This document shows, piece after piece, positions 34,638 through 64,000 of a stretch of DNA of 64,000 nucleotides. Source of the DNA: Engraulis encrasicolus (taxonomy: Eukaryota; Chordata; Actinopteri; Clupeiformes; Engraulidae); assembly GCF_034702125.1 (NCBI RefSeq), contig NC_085868.1, positions 40,092,859 to 40,156,858 on the forward strand, in the 5' to 3' direction. A program made the translations under genes and the position numbers. Numbering within the stretch: position 1 is the first letter of the stretch; each line of letters opens with the position of its first letter. The notes under the pieces were generated by a model. The model saw only the letters and a program-made list of their open reading frames with translations. It was not told the origin of the DNA and made no database searches.

Positions 34638-36118
34638 GACACTTGTGCGTGGGAATTTGTAGTAGTCATAGTAATAGTTGTTGTGGTAGTAGTAGTTACG
34701 TGGCTGGTCTCAGGATCATCTACCAATTTCATTTTTTTTACCAGTAGGTGTGGTAGGTGAACGACTGGTGTTTGTGTGTGTGTGCGTGTGCGTGTGCGTG
34801 TGCGTGCGTGTGTATGTACGTTCATACATTTATTAATATTCTGCTAGCTCTGGCTTAACGGTTACAGGTAGATCTGCAATGAGCTACTATTTTTAAGATG
34901 TCATATTGCAGACAGGATGTGGCATAGGTTAACCTCTGTGACTCAAATATTTTCAGTTACATCAAGGTCGCATAGTGTTTGCTTGCAATGCCTTCTCATA
35001 GTCCAACATTTCTTAAGTTTGTGTACACCATTCAGAAACGTAGGCCTACATGAAAATTTACCAACTGCACCAACTTGAAGGGTTCCTTTGTGGCTTCACG
35101 TTTAACACTTCTTTGTAGATGAAGTGTGGCGGTCCACACTCCGGTTATGACTGAGCCTGATGCGGTTGGACCTTACCAGAGGAGGTTCACTCCGTGGTGG
35201 TCACTGGTGGTACTGCAGCTAGTTGAAGTGGTCAATAGTGGGCAAGTGAAAGTGGGCAAGTGAAAGATGAAAGGGTGTCAGTGGAGCTGCCTATAATAAT
35301 AATGTTTTTCTTGTTGTATAATTTTTTGCCCTGAAATATTATTATTCAACTCGAAGCTAGAACTAATAAGAACTCATTTGTGTGTGGTTTTTTTTAGATG
35401 TTTTTTTGCGCCACTAGATCATTACATACTGGGTCAGCCAGCTCAATTTATGAGGCCAAATCCATAAACATTAGCAGAGTGCTAGCGAGTACAGGTTGAA
35501 ATCTTCTGCACTGCTAAAAAAAACAATACAGCCTCTAATACAACACATTTTTTTAGCATTTAGGTCTATGAACTTTCCCATTCCATTCCTTTTCCACTTG
35601 CCCGCATTCAGCAACTAGTGGCAAGTAGGTGGAACTGTGGTCACAATGGGAACCAATGGGAGTGAAGCTTCTCTTCTATTCTACTTTCTCTGACCATACC
35701 TAAGAATAAAAAGGGGAAGAAAGGTTTCATGCTTTATAATGCATGGGCAATGATGAAGTGCAAAAGTGCCACGAGAACATGGGTGGTGCCCTTATGGAGG
35801 ACAAAGTGGAAGTGGGTTGTGCACGTGCAGACTTAAACCATTCACAGTATAATGTTCTGAGGATGAGTTTCAAATGATCAAACAATTAATGTCAAAAGGG
35901 ACTTCTGTTGCTCTATAATGGCAACACAATTGGCATTTGGCCATACTCCACCTTTGTGACAGCTTTCATGCCTTTACCATCTAGACTTCATTGGTGCCAT
36001 TCCAACCAATCCCAATTAACTGGTTTGATGCTACTGGGACAGGGGCAGAGTTTTTTTTTCTCCACATGACACCGCCTCCCTTCACAACAACCGCACGGTT
36101 CACACCCACACACAAGTT

Positions 36119-36124
36119 TATAAA
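36119..36124 (+). promoter_or_regulatory. TATA box of copy C
   Basis: TATAAA, 71 bp before the ATG at 36195. The 5' leader that follows contains GAGGCACAGGAACCATGG; GAGGAACCATGG is shared with the copy B leader, so both genes start in a good Kozak context. Confidence 0.55.
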
Positions 36125-36194
36125 GCCCCAAGCAGCAAGCAACAGCTCACAGAACAGCAACATCGTAATTTATCCAGGCAGAGGCACAGGAACC

Positions 36195-39100
36195 ATGGAG
36201 CCAAAGGTATAGTTCACATCTCACCTGCTTCTATTGACTGTCAATTCACCATTTACTGTATTGTCACTCATTAATAGCTACCATTGTGTTGATTTTGTTT
36301 TGTTCTGGTTTTTGGCGATTCTGCAAGTAGGGTACAATTTGACCTGGATAATTTCAGGAAACGTGAAAACTGTTCTATTGGTGTATTTTCTACTTAGTAT
36401 TCACATTCTAACAACGACTGAAGATGTTGGCAGTGATCATGTTAGTTAACTAAATTTTTGGTATTTTTTCCAGACCAGGCAAAGAAAATGTCATTTCCAT
36501 CATAGAAAAGTGGAAATGACGGTTGTGAAAATTACATTTCCTCACTTTCCCTCCAAAATAGATATTGCTAGATAAACAGTCTAGCCTTATCTTTTACCAT
36601 AGCATTCACAAATTACAACTAACAGACTATATATATCCCTATTTTTTTCTCTCTCTCTCATGAAATATATATGGTTTGGAAATGACATACATAAAGTGTC
36701 TTAAAGTGGCTGTGTTTTTACATTGTTTTTTCTTGTTTTTCTTACCCCTTGTGGGAAGAACTCTGGCATCAATCAATGGGAATCCCTCTGAAGATTATTT
36801 TGCTGTGGTTACTGACTGAATAATTCTAAAGCAAGACGCCTGAAATTGTAGTTTGTACAGAGTAGTGGAAATGACAATAAACCCAGGGGACAGGTGTTCA
36901 ACTTGTGAAAAATGTGATGTTTTCACAATATGTTTATTTAATACAATACATGTTTACTTACATGGATGTAAATAAATGTTTTATGATTGGATTTGACATT
37001 AATTTATAATTCTATCATTAATGTAAAGAATGTTAAAGGCCAAAAGTCAGGCCTAGGGACAGAGGCAACGTTTAACTTTTTTGTAAGCATCATACTGGTA
37101 ATTGAACGATGATTAATTTGTTCCAAGTTCCCGTTAATAAGTACTAAATGTAGGTGAAATAATATATGTATATATTAATATATAGTCAATTTTCATTTTA
37201 AAAGTGTACCTTATTTGGAGAATCACCCTTTTACGCTATTTGTCTGTTTTGAAGGGTGTGCCAGTGAGTGGTGGGATTGGCATACTTCACAGTAATAAAG
37301 ATGGCAAGCATCACTACGAAGTGGACACCGTGATTGATGATACAAAGGGCAAAACAAAGTTTTTCATGAGGTATGTTAAGCAAAAGATCTCTCTCTCTCT
37401 CTCTCTCTCTCTGCCTCTCTCGTTTGTTTACATTTGATAGCAAAACTGGAATGTCAAATGATGTGTTGCTCAAATTTCTTGAACACAAAAGGTTTACATA
37501 ATTTCCTTATACTCTATTCTGTCATGTTTTACAATGCTTGCACAGAAAAGGAGATCACCTTTCAATGATTAATGGGTTCGAAACACAGGATTTAACCCCT
37601 GAGGCATTTGCAGAGATGTTGTCTAAGGGCAGTCCCATGCTGGTAAGCTCTTGTATTAATATATCCAGCATTGTTTACAATTAACAGGTCAGCATTAATT
37701 CCTATACTGTAGTCAACACTTATTTATCTAAAATAAACATTTTGTACTTGTCTTAAATAGCTAAAACGTTACAATAAAACCCAACAACAACAACAGCATG
37801 ACCGGTCTGCAACGGTTAGACTTTCCTTTTTGGTCAATACAGACAGTTCACCATCCTGGGGTTAACCAAGGCGAGGCCAAAGACCAGTGTGAGAAGGATG
37901 ACCAAAAGCCCAAAAAAGGCTTCTACCCGGTCTCCAAGGAGAACACCGTGCTGACCATCTTCCCAAAGATGGTGGCCAGCCCTGACCTGCAGCTCTCCAC
38001 AGACGAGGGGGTTGAAGATGACCTCCAGGTCAGTCATGGGAAGGTCACACAGTAAAAAAAACCAACAATATATAATTTTAAAGTTGAAATGAAATGTTTT
38101 AGAAGACATTTGGTCCCACTCAAAAATAGTTTTTAGCTTTAATTTTGGCCGGTGTAACCTTTTCAGGTAACACTTGTTGTGTGAGAGTCGGGGAAGGATT
38201 GGCAAATGATTAATGGTTTCTGTACTGTATCCTTTGCCAATCCCTCCCCGAGTCTCTCACACACATGTATCAGTATCAAAAACCATTAACAGTGTATGAT
38301 AATGATTAAGTAATGGAAAATAAGAAAGAGATAATGGTTAACAAATGGTTCACAAAGGGCTATCTTAAATGTAATTAATGCTTAACAAATGCATAACTAA
38401 TGCACAACAAGGAGTCTGTATTATGAAGTTTTACCGAGTTATTTCTACACAATATGAAGATCGGTAGTTGAAGAGTTTGGTAACACTTTATTTTAGGGAT
38501 ACATCTATTAGCACTAATACATACAATATTAATGCCTTAGTAAGTAACTTGTAAGGCATGTACTAAGCAAAATCAGACAGTTGTTAGACATTTATTCGCA
38601 AATGTCTTGTTCATGCACAATAAGGGATGTATTACCAATATAACCTTAGTAAGGACCTAGTAGACCTAGATTTATATTTATGAGTAAGCAGTAAGGGCCA
38701 GAATACAATGTGTATAAGCTCCTGGTACACTGTGTGAACAAACCCTGAACAGTGTGAAAACAGATGTGGAATAAGGGTCCCTATTCTAAAGTGATGCATT
38801 GCTCAGCCCAGATGGCTTAGGGCCCCCGCATTACCTAGGGCCCCCACACTACCTAGGGCCCCCACTCTACCCCCCGGGAAGCAAAGTGTAAGAACATATC
38901 CAGTTTTGCATTAGTCTCATTAGACATGTGGATCTCACTTATTCTACTCAATATGTTTGAGAGTAATTGGAAGCATTATATAGCAAGGATTGGACATAAA
39001 CTTCTCAATGACGGTGGGTGGTGAGATGTCATTTTTTCATACACCAATTAGTTTTAATTGTAAAAACCCTACAATAAATGCAGAATATAACAATGAGTAA

Positions 39101-41468
39101 TAGTTTGGAAGCGAAACTAAGCTATTCCTTTGTGATAAATAAGTTAATGTTTGAGAAACTTAGCTCCAAGAAGTGCAGTGCATGATGGGTACGCCCTTAG
39201 TCAGAAATGCAATGCATGGCCAATGCAGCAATGATAATATTTCTGTTGTTACGTACATGGCAAATTGTTTGGATAGCATCTAAATTTCACGAGTGAGGGG
39301 AGGAGCTAAGAACGTAGGCTCAGAGCTGGGTAGGTTGTCTGTTGGCCTAGATTGCGTACCCATCATGCACTGCACTTCTTGAAGCTAATGTTCTCAAACA
39401 TTAACTTAATTATCACAAAAGAATAGAATAGTTTTGCTTCAAAAGTATTATTCTAATGTTCTGCATTTATTTTGGGGGTTTTTACAATTAAAACTCAGTG
39501 GTACATAAAAAAAATTACATCTCACCAACCCACCGCCATTGACAAGTGTACGTTCAATCCTTGGTATATACAGGTTCCTGTTGCCTTCCATAAATTGTTA
39601 TGAAAAAGAAAACGCTAGATAACTCAGCTGGGTAGGTGTCAATCATTTAATATACCCTTACACTTTGTAGATCGAGGGGCTAGGTAGTGTGGGCCTGGGT
39701 GGTGTGGGGACCCTAGATATCAAGGGGGACTTTGGTACTGCGAAGGCCCTGAGCCATCTGGGCTGACCAATGCATCACTTTAGAATAGGGACCCTTATTC
39801 CGCATCTGTTTTCAGGGTTTGTTCACACAGTGTGTCGGGAGCTTGTACACATTGTATTCTGCCACTTACTACTTACTAATAAATAGAAATATAGGCTTAA
39901 TGGTCCTTACTAAGGTTATATTAGTAATAAATCCCTAATTGGGCATGAACAAGACATTTGTGAATACATGCTTAACAACTGTCTTATTTTGCTTAGTACA
40001 TGTCTTACAAGTTACTTACACAGGCATTAATATTGTATGTATTAGTGCTAATAGATGTATCCCTAAAATAAAGTGTTACCAAGAGTTTAAGTTCCACTGG
40101 CCCCCTGTAGAGCTTTATACCAATGTTTGAGTCACTGTCAGAGAGTAATTTGACTCTCCACAATGTTGTAAATCTGAATTTACACTAATTTGCTCTGAAA
40201 TATTGACACCCCTTTTTTACGGTGTATAGTAAAGAATGTAATTCATTCCAGCTACAAGTGAAAGTAATGTAACTACTTTTTCTACCTAATGTTGTCCCAT
40301 TAGGTCCCTCAACACTGTTCAAATTGTTATTTCAACACTTAGAGAGTATCCTGGAAAGAAATACTCAGAGGATACTGTATAAGTGTTTTAACACTGTTTT
40401 CACTGTGCTCTGCTCCAGGTGGAGGATAACTGTATTCAGGATGAAGAGCAGCAGGGGTCTGGAGTTCTGCTGGTGTGGATGGTGGGCACCACCGTGTCTG
40501 TGCTGAGAGGCCGTGGATGTACACACGACGAGACCTGCAAGGACTGCGGAAGCACCGGCTGCATGCTTGAAGATGTTGTGCTAGAGGCTAAGGGTAATAT
40601 TTTAATCTTCCATGTTCTGGGTTATGACAAATGTAGGCCTACTTTTTTACTGATTTCCTCCTTACAAAGACGTTAACATATTTACTGTATGCATTTTTGT
40701 TTCAGTGACTCAAGGCCCTAATTTTGAAAGTTGTATTGAAAAGGACATTCAGTGTATTGAAGATTTCAAGTATCAATCCTTTCTAAGCTACACAAATGAA
40801 AACACGCCTTATTTAAAACCAATGAGTGGTGCGTACCCACATTTATTACATTTCTATATCTTTATAAACATAAGCACAGTTCCGAATGCCATTTATTTTC
40901 TTTTTTCTTTCATTTCAGAAAATATGACAATTTACCTCTACTCATCAGACAGCGATGATAATGCAACCGATTCTGCTTACAAAGGAGAGCCCGTTGTCTT
41001 GAACTTCACAAAAACCAACAAGTTCCTAAAATGTTGTGCAACCAAAACTGATGTGACGCTGATTGTTGTGGTGAGTTCAATGAGCAAAAAGCTGTTGTTA
41101 CTACAGTGTTGCAAATGACAAAGAAAAAGTTCACTTCCGCAACAGTTTACACATCATTGTACCGTAAATTCATGCAGCTCTCACTCTACTGCTGTTTTCC
41201 TTTCTCCTTCCCTCAGGAACGTGAGAAGAAAGACCTGCGTTTTATCTCTCGTGACAATGAAGAGCTCCTGTCGTTTGTATTCTACATGAAGGCAACACCA
41301 AGCGGAGAGCGTTACTTTGAATCAGCAAGGTTTGATGGTTGGTTTGTTCACGCTGCCGCATCAGACAAGGTGGATGTTATATGCCAGAAACAAACACTCA
41401 AAGCAGAGACTGGTAGTAAATCCCAAAAGGTAGCTGAGGATTCCCTCTACTTTAAGATACACTGGTGA
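36195..41468 (+). CDS. IL-1-family-like cytokine, copy C (intact, 8 exons)
   Basis: Exons 36195-36206, 37255-37370, 37546-37642, 37843-38028, 40419-40593, 40706-40828, 40919-41070 and 41217-41468 join in frame to about 370 residues with all GT/AG sites. Residues about 205-370 (exons 6-8) resemble the IL-1 beta-trefoil: GEPVVLNFTKTNKFLKC corresponds to the strand exon and FESARFDGWFVHAA (about 321-334) to the IL-1 family signature, though divergent from it. Exons 1-4 encode a novel-looking N-terminal part with GDHLSMING and LTPEAFAEML, PDZ-like in pattern. Exon 5 carries a cysteine cluster, C-x5-C-x2-C-x4-C. No signal peptide is evident, as in most IL-1 cytokines. It resembles the fish-specific 'novel IL-1 family member' group (nIL-1Fm/il1fma), but I cannot confirm orthology. 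A 1.6-kb MITE sits in intron 4. Polyadenylation signal AATAAA at 42016-42021. Convergent with ace2. Confidence 0.85.
38170..38275. repeat. hairpin in intron 4 of copy C
   Basis: Arms GTGTGAGAGTCGGGGAAGG and CCCTCCCCGAGTCTCTCACAC with adjoining ATTGGCAAA/TTTGCCAAT pair around a loop of about 30 bases. Confidence 0.6.
38479..40080. mobile_element. 1.6-kb palindromic hAT-like element in intron 4 of copy C
   Basis: Ends GGTAACACTTTATTTTAGGG and CCCTAAAATAAAGTGTTACC; the inverted similarity continues through most of the element to the centre (shared blocks near 38800/39760 and 39170/39370). Perfect 8-bp duplications AAGAGTTT at 38471-38478 and 40081-40088. No transposase seen. Confidence 0.88.
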
Positions 41469-41591
41469 AATACACAAGTTCTTCTATAGATAACGTTACA
41501 GTCTTTGTCATGCATGTGTCTGTTTGTCGTAGCACAACTTCAAAATTAGAAGTGTGCGCACTGCACCTACCTTTGAGGTGCAGCTGGCCTC

Positions 41592-41791
41592 CAGGGTTGC
41601 CAGATGAGGCTGATGCTTTCCAACCCAAAAAAATCTCAAAACCCGCCTGGAAGCACTAAATCCTGCCCAATTCTATTGATTTCCATGGCCAAATATTGTG
41701 CGTTTTTTTGTCCAAAATCCATTTTTTTTCCCGCACATGGCCATCCTAAGCAGCCCATTTGAGCGGGAAACCGCCCAATCTGGCAACACTG
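41592..41791. mobile_element. hAT-like MITE, family 1, between copy C and ace2
   Basis: Ends CAGGGTTGCCAGATG and AATCTGGCAACACTG; perfect duplications CTGGCCTC at 41584-41591 and 41792-41799. It lies within the probable 3' UTR of copy C. Confidence 0.88.
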
Positions 41792-42015
41792 CTGGCCTCA
41801 GTGAGGTGGGATGTGCATACTTCAACATTATATAGCCTAATTCTTCAACAATGTCGAAAACTGGGTCGAGCTTCACGTAGCAGGGAATATTTTTAATCTT
41901 TTATTTGAATATTTGTGTGCCATATCATTTCTGAAACTGTACAGGGATTAATGATACTATGTAAACACTTTTTTCATGTTAATATTGCCTCCATGTATTA
42001 CAGTTCAAACTAATC

Positions 42016-42021
42016 AATAAA
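42016..42021 (+). terminator. polyadenylation signal of copy C
   Basis: AATAAA in the context ATCAATAAAAACAATG. Copy A has a matching context (GATCAATAAACATAATGC, signal at 5749-5754), and 34530-34545 has a similar one, probably the displaced 3' end of the copy B unit. Confidence 0.5.
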
Positions 42022-42401
42022 AACAATGTAAGTATTTATAACAGTACAAGTATATATAATTTAAACATAGATATTCTTTGAGCTGTCTGTCTTTACAAAA
42101 CGTCATCTTTCACTAGGCTAATTTTGGGTTGACAAAAATAAATTTAATAACAAAACATATTACAAACTGGTTTGTAACCACTTCATAACCAGAGGTGATT
42201 CTAGTGTCAGTGGGGGCCCAAAGCAAAATCTGAAAGGAATGAACATTCGAAACAATTCGCTGCTATTTTAGTTTAAAGTTGAGTTGTTTTTCACCATCTA
42301 GTGGCTTGGGGGTCCCAAGCGGCTGTCTACATAGCCAAGTGACATGATGCGCCTCTGTTAATAACAGACAAACATTACAAACTGGTTCATTATCACTGAA
42401 G

Positions 42402-62667
<20,266 letters not shown>

Positions 62668-62699
62668 CTTACAGTGGTAGAAATATACACGCATATAGG

Positions 62700-63330
62700 C
62701 TACCTACACATTCACACACTCACTCCACTCACACATACTATACAGTTCAATGTGCTGCGTTGTGTTTCCTAGTGAATGGTTTAATGAGTGGCAATGGCTA
62801 CAACTTTACCCTTTGACCAAAGTCACGTTCAGCCATAAAGGCCCAGCCCTTGGGTGTTAAATGTAGATGGCTTGATTAGAAAGTACTGTACAATGTGGCT
62901 ATTCCCGACCATAACAAGTACCCTGCCGTAGCATGTAAAAAATATGTATATTATTTACTCTTCCATCTGTGGGGCACTTCTGACAACATTTACTGAACTG
63001 AACTGAAACCTTGTATTGTGATTGTTTTTCAAACAGGGAGTAAATCAGTGATGTAAGGAGTTCGTAAATATGTCAGAATGGGTCTATGTTGACATGCTCA
63101 CTTCTGGTGACATGGGATGGTAGCCTATCCATGGTTACACAGGGCCATATAAAAGAGATATAAAAATCACAAAACTGTCAAACTGTTGCTATTCTTAGAT
63201 AAGCACTTCTCTTTTCCTGCTTCGCTGGAAAAGGCAATTCTCTATGATTGTTTACTGCTTTCCATATTTATGTACTGTACTGAATAGCCTACTGTGAGAA
63301 TGTTGGCTTTTGACATATTCATATTGTGCT
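62700..63330. other. ace2 upstream region, no gene recognised
   Basis: Contains the ace2 promoter by position; no clear TATA box on the minus strand within 150 bp of the start codon. Confidence 0.3.
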
Positions 63331-63588
63331 CAGGGCCGTAACCAGACATTTTCAAATACAGAGGTCAAATACTCTGTGCTGTACTGCATACTGTACATTT
63401 AGAATGCTTCACAAATTCTTCAGTCAAAATCTTCCATTTGTTTTCATTAATCTCTGGATAAATGAGGTGACAGACTGAATGTGTCATTGTTGATCATAGA
63501 TCAATTCTCATCATAGATAAATTTTACATTTCTGGAGAAAAATACTGAGGACATGACCTCTGTGTCCTCAATGGTAGTTACGGCCATG
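63331..63588. mobile_element. hAT-like MITE upstream of ace2
   Basis: Ends CAGGGCCGTAACCA and GTAGTTACGGCCATG; perfect 8-bp duplications ATTGTGCT at 63323-63330 and 63589-63596. Confidence 0.85.
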
Positions 63589-64000
63589 ATTGTGCTCTTC
63601 TTACGATAGTGAAGAGAAGTTACTGTCAAACATACCAAAAATATTGATTGAATATTGACGTGTTTATCTAAATGATCTGTCATTAATTATGAATAACCCT
63701 GTACATTTGTGTGAAACAAATCAGTTTCTTTTGCATTGAGTGTGATGGACACAGTTTTCACAAAGTCTTTTTAAGGGTCCCACCACACTGAGGCCAAGCG
63801 CAGGACAAAGGCGTATCTGTCGAAGAGAGGTAGAGATAGAGTAGAGGTCTGCACACTGCACCACTCTTTCCCACAGAATTGCGGTGTGCAGCAGGGGCAA
63901 GCAAGGCATTTGCCCCTGGGCCCAGGGCCTTCCTGTATTGGTTTTGGGGGCCCTATTATGACCTGGACAGGCTGTATGGGGGCCCTATCAGTGTTTCGCA

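Larger units (their letters stand above)
34160..36190. other. spacer upstream of copy C
   Basis: Holds the ace2-tail relic (34566-34637), a GT microsatellite (about 34771-34812), and from about 35425 to 35700 a diverged copy of window positions 1-560 (shared GAGTACAGGT, ACTAGTGG and AATGGGAACCAAT blocks). No gene recognised. Confidence 0.5.

Noticed and set aside
63890..64000. Start of another GGGCCC-rich element at the window end
   Set aside because: Only one end is inside the window, so boundaries and class cannot be judged.

Overview
The window is nuclear DNA of a ray-finned fish, most likely a teleost. It has long introns with GT/AG splice sites, a fish-like ace2 gene, an array of interleukin-1-family cytokine genes, tRNA-derived SINEs, and a dense load of DNA transposons, MITEs and non-LTR retroelements. 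I cannot name the species. Two ambiguous bases (about 15062 and 15722) suggest a draft assembly.

Genes. (1) A complete ace2 gene runs on the minus strand from the start codon at 62667 to the stop at 42402. Its 18 coding exons give about 811 residues, with the peptidase and collectrin parts and a membrane anchor. (2) A tandem array of IL-1-family-like genes lies on the plus strand. Copy A (4182-5518) has only exons 5-8. A relic, copy D (about 20135-20497), keeps two decayed exons. Copy B (22030-26627) has all eight exons but one extra base in exon 4. Copy C (36195-41468) has eight intact exons and about 370 residues. Copy C and ace2 are tail to tail, 0.93 kb apart. A relic of the last ace2 exon also lies downstream of copy B (34566-34637), and a fainter one downstream of copy A (6813-6846). 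This suggests the duplicated unit was 'cytokine gene plus ace2 tail'.

The cytokine proteins look two-part. The C-terminal half resembles the IL-1 beta-trefoil. The N-terminal exons 1-4 encode a segment resembling the second half of a PDZ domain, followed by a cysteine-cluster segment in exon 5.

Mobile DNA. 1-4.1 kb holds hAT-type non-autonomous elements with 8-bp target duplications. 8.4-9.7 kb holds PIF/Harbinger genes (a Myb/SANT gene and a transposase fragment); another transposase fragment lies at 19.8-20.1 kb. 12.96-19.83 kb is a very large foldback element with nested insertions. 26.9-29.9 kb is a decayed DIRS-like tyrosine-recombinase element. 30.0-34.2 kb is an R2-type LINE with a restriction-like endonuclease, interrupted by a TIR transposon that itself carries a hAT MITE. 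38.5-40.1 kb is a 1.6-kb palindromic hAT-like element inside an intron of copy C. The ace2 introns hold further MITEs, SINEs and long GT and TAG microsatellites.
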